Positions 16,798 to 25,635 of a stretch of DNA of 64,000 nucleotides are shown one piece after another. Within the stretch, counting starts at the first letter, position 1. The number at the start of each line of letters is the position of its first letter. The position numbers and the translations under genes are program-made. The notes beneath the pieces are model-generated. The model saw nothing but the letters and a program-made list of their open reading frames with translations. It made no database searches and was not told where the DNA came from. The stretch is from JAUIIK01 sp963745675 (GTDB lineage: Bacteria > Chloroflexota > Chloroflexia > Thermomicrobiales > CFX8): the NCBI GenBank assembly GCA_963745675.1, contig CAVUYM010000023.1, positions 124,001 through 188,000 on the forward strand. Reading direction: 5' to 3'.

Positions 16798-18573
16798 TCA
16801 ACCGCTTACTGAGCTCCCCTGGACCCTGGCGTGATCCATTTTCCAGCTATTAACTCTTCGCAGTAGCCCCTCTGCGCTGGCTCTCGACTCCGGCGAGACC
16901 GGTTTACCGTCGAACATTGTCGCGATTTCGTCGATGCTGGTGTCATGCGCAAGTGGCTCGGCGGTCGTCTCGGTCAGATCGTCGACATCCCGCTTGACCA
17001 TCGTCGTGTGGCGGTCGGCAAATGCTGCCACCTGAGGAAGATGGGAGATTACGATGACCTGATGGTTGCTTGTCAAACTCCAGAGCTTTTCGCCAACAAT
17101 CTGACCGCTTCTGCCGCCAATGCCGACATCGATCTCATCAAAGATGAGCGTCGGCGTTGCGTCTGCTTCGGAGAGAATCGATTTGAGCGCGAGCATCAGG
17201 CGCGCCGTTTCTCCGCCGGAAGCGACACGGGCCAGTGGCTGCGGGGCGCTGCCAGGGTTCGCGGCCAGGAGAAATGCAATGGAATCGATGCCGCTCTCGT
17301 CGACGGCCAGACGGCGGCTCCCTACGTCTATACCAGACGGATCTTCACGCTGCCTTACCTCGACTTCGAAGCGAGCATTTCCCATGTTCAATTCGGCGAT
17401 TGTAGATTCGACCCTTCTCGCCAGTTCGGATCCAGCATCCAGACGCCGTTGGGAAAGTTCGCAAGCGAGTCTTGCTAATGCCTGTTCCAGACGTGATTCC
17501 TCAGCCCGCAGGTCGTCAATGTTCGTCGCCTCGCCTTCGAGTGTTTCCAGTTCTAAACGAATGCGAGCGGCGTAATCGAGTACTTCCTCGATAGTGCTTC
17601 CGTATTTGCGGGTCAATTCTCGAAATGCCTGCAGGCGCTCTCCTACGAAATCGAGCCGTTGCGGATCAATGTCGACCAGGTCGAGATAGCCCCTCAGGTC
17701 GGTAGACAGTTCGTCCAGGGCATACAGCGCGTCACGAAGCTGGCGCAGGTAGGTCTCGGTAGCCGGGTCGAGCCGCGACATGTCGGCCAACGCCGATTCG
17801 GCTGATCGAAGCTGGTCGAGTGCGCCGGATTCGATTCCGTCTACCCCTTCGGTGCCCTCAAAGGCGATCCTGGTTTGTTCCGCGAGAGACAGGAGGCGGG
17901 CGGCGTAAGTCAGACGCCGCTGCTCGCTCTCGAGTTCTTCGTACTCACCGGCAATCGGTTCCACCAGCTCAATCTCATTGAGCTGTAATCTGAGCAGGTC
18001 AATCCGTTGCGCCTGTACTCGCCGTTCACTCTCGAATGCGAAAATTCTTCGCCGAATCGCCTGCCACTGCTCGTAGGCTGTCCTGACTTTTACGCGCATA
18101 GCGGAGGCAGCCGCGAAACTGTCGAGTATTTCCATCTGGGCTTGCGGGCGCAACAGCGACAAATGGTCGCTCTGGCCGTGAATATCGACGAGCAGCTCGC
18201 CAATCTCGGTCAATGCGCCTGCCGTCAGTGCCCTGCCATTTATGCGCGCAGTCGAGCGACTTGCGGTAATATCCCGACTCAACACGAGTGGATCGCTCGG
18301 ATCAAGCTCGATCCCGAGTGCTTCGAGTCGCCTGTAAAAATCTTCTGAGAGTGCATTTTCGGATAGATCGAAGATCGCTTCGACATACGCGCGTTCTTCG
18401 CCCGTCCGTACAACCGCCGGCGACGTTCGTTCTCCCAGCACAGCACCAAGGGCGTCGAGGACGATCGATTTACCGGCGCCTGTTTCACCGGTCAACGCGT
18501 TGAGTCCGGGTCCGAATTCGATGCGCGTTTCCCGGATAACAGCGAAATTACGGATGGTGAGCTCGAGCAGCAT
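16798..18573 (-). CDS. recN: DNA repair protein RecN
   Basis: SMC-like ATPase acting early in double-strand break repair. The 591-residue protein starts MLLELTIRNFAVIRETRIEF, with Walker A GETGAGKS at about residues 30-37. Long coiled-coil arms span roughly 150-370. The C-terminal half carries ARVASGGETARLMLALKSIL (signature) and TLIFDEIDVGIGGR (Walker B), then VIVISHLPQVAAFAD. Length is normal and the frame is intact. It starts 19 bases after the amidinotransferase-fold gene and is probably cotranscribed with it. Confidence 0.95.
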   Translation of the reverse strand: MLLELTIRNFAVIRETRIEFGPGLNALTGETGAGKSIVLDALGAVLGERTSPAVVRTGEERAYVEAIFDLSENALSEDFYRRLEALGIELDPSDPLVLSRDITASRSTARINGRALTAGALTEIGELLVDIHGQSDHLSLLRPQAQMEILDSFAAASAMRVKVRTAYEQWQAIRRRIFAFESERRVQAQRIDLLRLQLNEIELVEPIAGEYEELESEQRRLTYAARLLSLAEQTRIAFEGTEGVDGIESGALDQLRSAESALADMSRLDPATETYLRQLRDALYALDELSTDLRGYLDLVDIDPQRLDFVGERLQAFRELTRKYGSTIEEVLDYAARIRLELETLEGEATNIDDLRAEESRLEQALARLACELSQRRLDAGSELARRVESTIAELNMGNARFEVEVRQREDPSGIDVGSRRLAVDESGIDSIAFLLAANPGSAPQPLARVASGGETARLMLALKSILSEADATPTLIFDEIDVGIGGRSGQIVGEKLWSLTSNHQVIVISHLPQVAAFADRHTTMVKRDVDDLTETTAEPLAHDTSIDEIATMFDGKPVSPESRASAEGLLRRVNSWKMDHARVQGSSVSG

Positions 18574-18592
18574 GTCGCTAGATCCGGACCTT

Positions 18593-19537
18593 CTACTCTG
18601 GTGGATCGCGGCGTAGGAACCCGGTCATGCAGTGAATGCCTCCGCCGGCTTTGATCAACTCACTGACCTCGACCTCAACGCAGTCGACGCCCGCCTGACG
18701 GTATTTTTCACGCATGTCTGGCGCGTCGGTCGGCATGAGCACCTTGCCGGGTGCCACCGCGACGAGATTCATCGGTAGCCGGTGGTGTGCTTCGAACTCG
18801 TCATCGACTTCGATGAGCTTGAAACCCTTGTCGAGTAGTGCTTTCGCAACCGCAAATGGAGTCCTGCGCGGCCAGACGACGGCGAGATCGTTGTCGATGA
18901 TGCTCAAAAGCCCGTCCAGGTGCATCGCTCCCCAGGGTAGTTGGACGCGAACGACCTGGCTGACACCGATCTCGCGCAGTACGCGTTCGACCTGGTCAGC
19001 GCCTTCGGTGTTTGTCCGCAATCCTTCGGCCAGGAAACAGAAATCGTCGTTTACCCAGGCAACATCTGCGCCCTCAAATGTGCCGTTACCGTGCACCGTC
19101 ATCAGGATCGGCACGCCGAGACGTGCGAGCGCTTCCGCAACATAGCGTTCTTCGCCAGCGCGCACCGTCGAAGCGGGGCGGCTAATAATCGCTCCTTCTG
19201 GCGTCATCAGCATGAGGTCGCGCATGAACATGGCGTTGGGCTTGTCCGCACGTGCTGACTCCACATAGTGGACTTGAACGCCAAGAGACTCGTACGCATC
19301 GGCCATCGCGTCATGCTGTTGCCTGGCCAGATCTGGATTCAGATCTTCACGCATTTGCATTGCGTCAAAGTCGGTGACACCGTCAAGCTCAGGGCCGGGC
19401 CGACGGAGGAGAACCGCGCGCAGCCGTCCGTGTTCCGAACCAACTCCCCAGTCGCCCCAGACGTCCGGTAATTCGTCCCGTAGCGGCTTTGTTCGCGGTG
19501 ACCATTTTGGACCGCCGTATGCAGCCGTAAGGCTCAT
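18593..19537 (-). CDS. Amidinotransferase/DDAH-fold hydrolase
   Basis: Guanidino-group modifying enzyme of 314 residues with the pentein fold. Visible catalytic elements are NAMFMRDLMLMTPEGAII near residue 110, the catalytic His in AMHLDGLLSIIDND near residue 205, and the nucleophile Cys in AGGGIHCMTGFLRR at the C-terminus. This arrangement fits dimethylarginine dimethylaminohydrolase, arginine deiminase-like or amidinotransferase enzymes. Substrate is not determined; no other arginine-pathway gene is adjacent. It lies between the GT39 gene (60 bases upstream) and recN. Confidence 0.85.
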   Translation of the reverse strand: MSLTAAYGGPKWSPRTKPLRDELPDVWGDWGVGSEHGRLRAVLLRRPGPELDGVTDFDAMQMREDLNPDLARQQHDAMADAYESLGVQVHYVESARADKPNAMFMRDLMLMTPEGAIISRPASTVRAGEERYVAEALARLGVPILMTVHGNGTFEGADVAWVNDDFCFLAEGLRTNTEGADQVERVLREIGVSQVVRVQLPWGAMHLDGLLSIIDNDLAVVWPRRTPFAVAKALLDKGFKLIEVDDEFEAHHRLPMNLVAVAPGKVLMPTDAPDMREKYRQAGVDCVEVEVSELIKAGGGIHCMTGFLRRDPPE

Positions 19538-19597
19538 TCTTGCATCCTCTTATCCATGCCTCAGATACGCTGGATAATCTTACATCCGGCCAGCTTG

Positions 19598-21121
19598 TCA
19601 CCAGCCATTGGGCAGCTCGTACAGCACGACGCGCGCACCGTTAACCTGCTCTTCGTAGAGAACAACACCGGTGTCGTTCAACCAGTTTTCGAGCTCATCG
19701 TTGGGATCTTCAAGGGGTACTCGATCGGGGGATTCGATCAACCAGATGCGATTGAATTCTCCGAAGTCCTTCCGCAGCATGTCGATCATCACCTCCCTGG
19801 TCATCCAATCTGGAGAGAAGGAAGGGATCGTAGCGACCGGGTGACCGCCAAGTCTGGCGTCGCGTTGACCGTAATATGCCAGGGTACTGATCATGTAGCC
19901 CGGGTGGATCAGGAACACGTCATTTGGTTCCGCGTGCTCGGCCACCCTGGCGTAGGCGCTGCGCCAGTCTTCCTTTTGCGCGATCGTCGAGCGGTTGACG
20001 TCGGACACGGGAACCCAGGTGTAGGCGACGAGAATAGTGCTCAGGAGAAGTACGGGAACGAAGCCGCGGCGGTCGCGCGCGAGTTGGGATAGGCCTATTG
20101 CGATGAGTACGAGGTAAGCCGGAAGCGCGCCTATCACGTAGCGGTCGGAGAAGACCGAATTCCTGAGCGAGACGAACCAGATGCCGAAGACAGGCACAGC
20201 AGTGAGGCTTACGAGCAGCAGGCCGACGGTCCGTCTGGAAGATCGAATCAGCATCCAGATCGCCGTGCCCGCAGCAACCAGGAAATAAAGCCAGCCAGCC
20301 CGAAATTCAACGCCGGGAGTGCTACGGAAGGTGGCGAAGCGGATTCCGATTCGGCGGAGTGCTTCAACCAATGAAACATCAACTTGCCAGGTAGGTACGT
20401 CTCCACCGACAACCTTGAGTGCCCAGAGTGCAATCGGGATATACGGCAGGGTAAGTGCAGCAAATGCAATGAGGACGGCACGTAACTGCCACTTCCACCT
20501 GCGGATGCTGACGAGAACGAACATCGCCTGCCCGCCGAAGACCAGGACAGACGCAACGTGGGTGTAAAACATGACGGTTGTGACGAGGACGTAGCTCACC
20601 CAGTAGAGCCGCTTGCCGGATGCAAGCGCTTCGACAAGTAGGAGCGTTGAAACGATCGCCAGCAGGGCGACGATCGAGTACATCTTGGCTTCCTGGGAAT
20701 ACCAGATGTGATAAGGAGATATCGCGAGTAGAGCGGCCGCAACCAGGCCTGCCTGCGGGCCAGCAAGGCGGCGCCCGAGCAGATAGATCGCTGGAATCGC
20801 GAGTACCCCGGCCACTGCCGAAGGGAACCTGACGGCAAATTCAGATATTCCGGCAACACGGACCCAGGCAGCGAGCAGCACGTTGTAGAGCGGCCCATTT
20901 TCACCCTGTGCCGTAAACGTTCGGAAGACGTCCGACCACGGGCGTTGGGCACGCACTACGATGTCCGCCTCGTCGAACCACAAACTTTGCTGACGAAGCA
21001 TCGTAAAGCGGAGATAACCCGCAATGCCGACGATTAGCGCGAGCAGACACCAATGCAGCCATGTTCCCAGCGCGCGAAGCGTGTCTTCTTCCGGGAAATT
21101 CGATCGGGACGGGACCTTCAT
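19598..21121 (-). CDS. GT39-type membrane glycosyltransferase
   Basis: Multipass protein of 507 residues resembling dolichyl/undecaprenyl-phosphate-sugar glycosyltransferases of the ArnT/PMT clan. The first helix (residues about 20-38) is followed by LWFDEADIVVR, holding the catalytic acidic pair in the first extracytoplasmic loop. ISPYHIWYSQEAKMYS is a conserved later loop. Many helices follow, and a soluble C-terminal domain of about 110 residues ends the protein. The start overlaps the GT4 stop by four bases (ATGA), indicating translational coupling. It probably transfers a lipid-linked sugar to an envelope glycan or protein. Confidence 0.88.
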   Translation of the reverse strand: MKVPSRSNFPEEDTLRALGTWLHWCLLALIVGIAGYLRFTMLRQQSLWFDEADIVVRAQRPWSDVFRTFTAQGENGPLYNVLLAAWVRVAGISEFAVRFPSAVAGVLAIPAIYLLGRRLAGPQAGLVAAALLAISPYHIWYSQEAKMYSIVALLAIVSTLLLVEALASGKRLYWVSYVLVTTVMFYTHVASVLVFGGQAMFVLVSIRRWKWQLRAVLIAFAALTLPYIPIALWALKVVGGDVPTWQVDVSLVEALRRIGIRFATFRSTPGVEFRAGWLYFLVAAGTAIWMLIRSSRRTVGLLLVSLTAVPVFGIWFVSLRNSVFSDRYVIGALPAYLVLIAIGLSQLARDRRGFVPVLLLSTILVAYTWVPVSDVNRSTIAQKEDWRSAYARVAEHAEPNDVFLIHPGYMISTLAYYGQRDARLGGHPVATIPSFSPDWMTREVMIDMLRKDFGEFNRIWLIESPDRVPLEDPNDELENWLNDTGVVLYEEQVNGARVVLYELPNGW

Positions 21122-22233
21122 TCGCGATTGCCGCTGGCGCTCAGAGCCTCATTGTAAAGTTTTGCGTGAGCCCGGCCAATCGCGGGCCAGCTATATTCGA
21201 CCGGAAGTGATGCCGCCTCGAAGTCCTGGTTCAATGCGCGGTTGATTTCGCGATAAAGCGCGTCGATGTCGCCGGCAGGCGCTGACAAAAGCTGCGGAAG
21301 ATCGGTGAGACCGTCGAGGTCGCTACGGAGGTCACTCGCAGTCGTGACAACCGGACGTCCGAGATTGAGAGCGGCGATCAGCGCGCTGCTCCGCTGAGAT
21401 GCTCCCTCTGGAAAGGGAAGAGACAAGGCGGTACAACCAGCTAGTTTGTCGCTCGCCTCCTGAGGCGGTAGATAGCCGGTGATTTCCAGTTCAACATTGA
21501 GCTCGTCCGCGTATTCATAGACTTCTTGCGCAGTGAGATATTGATGAGTTCCACTATCTGGTTGGGGGGCGCCGACCAGGACGAGTTTGGGTCTACGGGC
21601 GGCATCGAAACGACCGAGGGCGCCGAGGAGATCAAGTAGACCCTTTTCTCGCGACGGAAAGCCAAAGTATCCGATGGATTTGATGCTATTTCGAGGCGTG
21701 TCGGAGGTGCTTGGGTCCGGCAGGCTGGGTCCAAGAGGGATCCGGTGCGTCCGGATCTCGGCGTGTTCTAGAACGCGTTGGTCGCCCGGATTCGTCACAA
21801 TGGCCCTGCGGGATGCGCGTGCCATACGCAGCATGACGGCATTGCGTAGACGCCCGGCTTTCGGAAAGAGATACGGTACCCTCAGGTCGTGGAACGTTGT
21901 CAGCACGGGCAGGCGTAGCCAGGCTGAGAGCGTCGTCGGCAAGGCATTGACGGCTGGGTGCATGTCAAATGCTCCAGCTTGATACTGTATATGGATCATA
22001 TCGATGCGATTCTGGTCTGCGATCTCACGAATCTGGAGCGCTACCGGCCAACTCCAGCTCCCGATTGTGATCACACCCGGCCCTTCAGCGCCTTCTAATG
22101 TCAGGACATAGGTGCCGAAGCCGAGATTTTCGATCTCATTCCGAAGCCGGTAGGTGTAGTCGGCAATGCCGCCCCGATGAGGCGGGTATTCACCGGTAAC
22201 ATACAGAACGTAGTGTTGATCCTCAGTCATCAA
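21118..22233 (-). CDS. GT4-family glycosyltransferase
   Basis: GT-B fold glycosyltransferase of 371 residues. The N-terminal half starts YVTGEYPPHRGGIADYTYRL, the usual acceptor-domain loop. The C-terminal half contains SIGYFGFPSREKGLLDLLGA and PFPEGASQRSSALIAALNLG, which match the donor-binding ExxE-like region in a divergent form. No membrane span is visible. It overlaps the next gene by four bases and the preceding GT2 gene by 11 bases, so it belongs to one operon for a surface polysaccharide. Sugar specificity is unknown. Confidence 0.86.
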   Translation of the reverse strand: MMTEDQHYVLYVTGEYPPHRGGIADYTYRLRNEIENLGFGTYVLTLEGAEGPGVITIGSWSWPVALQIREIADQNRIDMIHIQYQAGAFDMHPAVNALPTTLSAWLRLPVLTTFHDLRVPYLFPKAGRLRNAVMLRMARASRRAIVTNPGDQRVLEHAEIRTHRIPLGPSLPDPSTSDTPRNSIKSIGYFGFPSREKGLLDLLGALGRFDAARRPKLVLVGAPQPDSGTHQYLTAQEVYEYADELNVELEITGYLPPQEASDKLAGCTALSLPFPEGASQRSSALIAALNLGRPVVTTASDLRSDLDGLTDLPQLLSAPAGDIDALYREINRALNQDFEAASLPVEYSWPAIGRAHAKLYNEALSASGNRE

Positions 22234-23170
22234 GTCTCGATCTCAAGAGTTCCCAGTATTGGGTGATGCGTCTCCTCCGAAGTTCGCGGCGATGTCCCAC
22301 GATCCACTTCAGCCCTTCTCGTGCGAGCTGAATTGCGAAGTTTAGCCTGAGTAGGCGAGCTGTTCGACGGCTTACCCGGGAGCCGTGGATAATCCGCTGG
22401 GCGCGCACGCGGCCTCGATCGAATTCAAGCCGGCTCGCGAGTCTGTCCTGGCTTGTGCTCGCGGCTTCGTGGTGGACGATGGTGGCATCGGGGACGAAGC
22501 GAATAGTCCAGCCATGACGGCGTATTCGATAACACCACTCGAGTTCTTCGCCATAGAGGAAAAACGACTCGTCGAAGCCGCCAACTTGCGAGAGCATCTC
22601 ACGTTTGACCATTAAGGCAGCGCCGACAAGCCAATCGACCGGCTGCCCGGTTGGCTGGCCACTCGATTCGGGATCGAGCATCCTGTAGTGGCGCACCCAC
22701 GGATTCGCAGGGAACCATTCTTCGAAGATCGTGCTCTCGAAAACAGGCGTCCACGTGCGTGGAAACCTGCGGCGTGAAGATTGCAATGTCCCATCCGGAT
22801 AGATCAGTCTAGGTCCCACTACTCCAGTGCCCTCGTTTGCAAAAAGTGCGTTCGACAATTTGGGGATGGTTGTTGGGCAAACGACGGTATCTGGATTAAG
22901 AATCAGCACCGCATCCCCGCTCACACGCTCGAAACCTGCATTTACGCCCGCACCGAAACCCCTGTTTGGCACAATGTCGAGCGTGACGTTCGGAAAGTTC
23001 CGCTGCACTGCTTCGACACTACGGTCCGAGCTTGAGCAATCGATGACGATGATTTCGTCCAGATCGCCGCTCATTCGTGCGGCTTCCAACGACTTCAAGC
23101 AATCAACGAGAAGATCCGCGACGTTGTAGCTGACGACGATCGCGGAGACGCGAACCGGTGAATCGGTCAC
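22223..23170 (-). CDS. GT2-family glycosyltransferase, rhamnosyltransferase-like
   Basis: Protein of 315 residues with the WbbL-like GT2 layout: SAIVVSYNVADLLVDCLKSL at the start, LILNPDTVV (acidic metal-binding motif region) near residue 92, DWLVGAALMVKREML near 180 and FFLYGEELEWCYRIRRHGW (catalytic acid region) near 205. The tail after residue 250 is basic and may attach to the membrane. The frame is intact. Its start overlaps the stop of the next upstream gene by four bases. Confidence 0.88.
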   Translation of the reverse strand: MTDSPVRVSAIVVSYNVADLLVDCLKSLEAARMSGDLDEIIVIDCSSSDRSVEAVQRNFPNVTLDIVPNRGFGAGVNAGFERVSGDAVLILNPDTVVCPTTIPKLSNALFANEGTGVVGPRLIYPDGTLQSSRRRFPRTWTPVFESTIFEEWFPANPWVRHYRMLDPESSGQPTGQPVDWLVGAALMVKREMLSQVGGFDESFFLYGEELEWCYRIRRHGWTIRFVPDATIVHHEAASTSQDRLASRLEFDRGRVRAQRIIHGSRVSRRTARLLRLNFAIQLAREGLKWIVGHRRELRRRRITQYWELLRSRLDD

Positions 23171-23910
23171 GAGCTAGACCGTAGAACCGACCAGACTCGG
23201 TATGCGTCGCTCGCACACACTAGTGCGGCTGCGGTCAGTCCAGCGGGTCCGTCTAAATAGCCGCGTTCAGCGACGGCGTGACGCCAGAAGGTCCTCACGG
23301 GAGAGCCAACCAATGAACGGGCTCGAACGGGTGATGAAGTGTCAGCGGCCAGTCTAGCGTAGTTGAACTGCTTTCTCGCAAATTCACGCCAGGTTCGATA
23401 ATTGAGATGGACGAGCGGATTGTTGAGCGCTAGCGTCGAGCCTGTGCATGAAGCGAACTCGTGCACTTCACGGTCTTTTTGATACTCGCAGCACCCTGAT
23501 CGAAGAAGCCGCAGTTGGTAGTCCGGCCACCATCCTCCTCCTCGCATGATCCTTCCGCAGATCACGTTCTTTCGCGGTATCCAGAACCCGCTTACGTCTT
23601 CCGGCGCCCGACTGAGGGAATCGTCGATCTCGTCTGCGAGGGACGACGGCACGCGTTCGTCTGCATCCACGAAGAGCACCCAATCTGAGCGAACGCGCGA
23701 GTTCGAGCGCAGCGTTTCGTGCCGACGCAAACCCATGCCACTCACGTTCTACGAACGCGGGCTCCGAGTGATTTTGCGATTTCTCGGGTGCAGTCTGTCG
23801 AATGCGAATCGAGCACGATGACATCGTCCGTAACCGCCCGAAGTGACTCGAGACAAGCGCCGATGAAGTGTTTCTTCGTTGTAGGTCAGGATGACGGCCG
23901 TGAGCGTCAT
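23167..23910 (-). CDS. GT2-family glycosyltransferase, WaaE/KdtX-like (frame breaks near the start)
   Basis: The ATG at 23910 overlaps the upstream GT2 stop by four bases and opens MTLTAVILTYNEE, a classic GT2 start. The frame then shifts three times: ACLESLRAVTDDVIVLDSHS (about 23865-23805), AFVEREWHGFASARNAALEL (about 23762-23700), then RSDWVLFVDADERVPSSLAD onward to 23167. Corrected, this is a protein of about 245 residues with the DxD motif in FVDADERV and the NYRTWREFARKQFNYARLAA region typical of LPS-core-type beta-glycosyltransferases. The breaks look like sequencing indels, because the pieces follow one another without loss. Confidence 0.8.
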
Positions 23911-24777
23911 AGACTCAGTCCGGATGCGAAAGCTTCACGAATTGTTTTTCCGTCCTCGCGTTCGTTCCCGATGCGGGTCGCAACGTCAACAATGGCACGC
24001 AGCATCAGACGTCTGCCGCCGCCAGACCAGAGACGGTGGTAGCGCCCCCGGCTCCGCCAAAGCGCGGCTTTCATCGCAACAGCGCGCTGGCTGGTCGAAG
24101 CGCCGCCAACGTGCGTGATCCGTGCTCGCGGTTCGATCAACCTCGCCCAGCCTGAAGATTCCAGTCGACGCGCCAGATCGATCTCTTCCGAGTACATTCC
24201 GTAGTTCTCGTCCCAACCCCCGATTTCCCTGAGGGCCGACGTTCGAACAGCCAGGGCTGCGCCAAGAGCGTAATCGACGGCATACGGGTGATACCAATTC
24301 CCGGCATCGACGCAGCCGTTGAACTTTGACGCCCGAAAGCGGTCAGGAACAGGAAGCAGATCGCAAATGATGTTCGCGGCCCCCGGGAATGCATAGCCGC
24401 TTGACTGGAGCGAATTGTCCGGGTTGAGCAGCAAGGGGGCATACGAGCCCAACTCGCGGATTAAGGTCGAAGCAGCTGGAAAGCGCAGAGATTGCACCGG
24501 GAAGGATTTCGGTGTCGGCGTTGAGGAAAAGGATCGTTTCAGTACTCGCCAGAGCTGCGCCAGCGTTGCATCCAGCCGCATAACCGTCGTTGCCAGGAAG
24601 TTGGACCAGTCTTACACATTCGAAGTGACTGATAAGACCGGAGATATTTGAATCGCTGGATTTGCAATCGACGACGATCGTGTCTGGGAGCGAGGCAGGA
24701 TGAGTGCGCTTGATAGACATGAGGCAGTTGCGCAACAGGTCAGGTGTATTCCAATGCACGATAACGATGGAGATCAA
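23907..24777 (-). CDS. GT2-family glycosyltransferase, rhamnosyltransferase-like (one frame break)
   Basis: TTG at 24777 starts MISIVIVHWNTPDLLRNCLM. LFLNADTEILPGAI gives the acidic metal motif near residue 85. Near 24440 the frame changes and the protein continues PLLLNPDNSLQSSGYAFPGA, then DYALGAALAVRTSALREIGG and MYSEEIDLARRLESSGW. The corrected length is about 289 residues, the same architecture as the gene at 22223-23170. The two proteins may add similar sugars or be ancient duplicates. This is the first gene of the leftward glycosyltransferase operon; the gap to the divergent NERD-like gene is 93 bases. Confidence 0.83.
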
Positions 24778-24870
24778 TGCGACTCGAACTTTCTTACCAG
24801 CCAGCGGTTTCTTGTGGCATGCTAGTCACGATATTTGTCCGTAATTGTAGACAGAGACGGCGGCTAGTCG

Positions 24871-25635
24871 TTGCGAGTTCATCGAAATATCGGTTACATC
24901 GAGAAACGTCAACGTCGGACCCGGCTGTTCGTCGGAGTCGGTATCGTTTTGCTTGCCAGCGCCGTAATTACCCCTTTCGTCAGTCCCTCCGCAAATATCG
25001 TCATCGTCTCCTATATTGCGCTGATATTCGGCTTTTTCACGTTCATCTATGGAACACAGCAATACAGCAAATGGCGACGCAAGCCGAGGCTCGATGAAGT
25101 TATCGATGCGACCCTGGCGAAACTCAGTGATCGATTCGCACTGATCCATTATCCTGAATTGGGTACTAACTCACCCGAGCATGTTCTGGTAACGCCCGGT
25201 GGTGTTCTGGTCATCACTCCGAAGGATGTGACAGGTCGCATCACCGTCGAGGGAAAGCGTTGGCGCCAGCATACGCTCATCTTTCTGCGATTCTTCAATC
25301 TTGGCGCGCCAAGTCTTGGCAATCCAACCGTCGAAAATGAACTTCAGATGGATTGCCTCGAAACACTCTTCGATCAGGAAGCGATTCCGGGAGAGATTGA
25401 GGGTGTCATTCTCTTTGTGGCCGAGAACGTTCAGATCGAAATGAAAGATCCTGAATCGACTGTTGTTCACATTTCCGAGTTCTATGATCTGAGCCGTGAA
25501 ATCGGATCAGAGGTACAGCTAGGAAACGATGATCGAAGCGAGATCGTCAAGCTCTTGTCCGTCGGCACCCGATTTGAAACATCAGGCGCCCGACCATCCC
25601 GCCCAAAGAAGAAGATCAAGGTCTCAGGTTCCTGA
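24871..25635 (+). CDS. Membrane protein with NERD-like domain
   Basis: Protein of 254 residues with two hydrophobic helices (VGVGIVLLASAVITPFV near residue 21 and IVIVSYIALIFGFFTFIYGT near 43), then a soluble domain. HVLVTPGGVLVITPKDVTGR near residue 103 resembles the core strand pair of nuclease-related (NERD) domains, where a similar segment precedes the catalytic Lys. The Asp/Glu residues of an active nuclease are not clear. A basic tail (SRPKKKIKVSGS) ends it. The stop overlaps the holB start by one base (TGATG), so the two are translationally coupled. Start is TTG. Confidence 0.6.
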   Translation: MRVHRNIGYIEKRQRRTRLFVGVGIVLLASAVITPFVSPSANIVIVSYIALIFGFFTFIYGTQQYSKWRRKPRLDEVIDATLAKLSDRFALIHYPELGTNSPEHVLVTPGGVLVITPKDVTGRITVEGKRWRQHTLIFLRFFNLGAPSLGNPTVENELQMDCLETLFDQEAIPGEIEGVILFVAENVQIEMKDPESTVVHISEFYDLSREIGSEVQLGNDDRSEIVKLLSVGTRFETSGARPSRPKKKIKVSGS

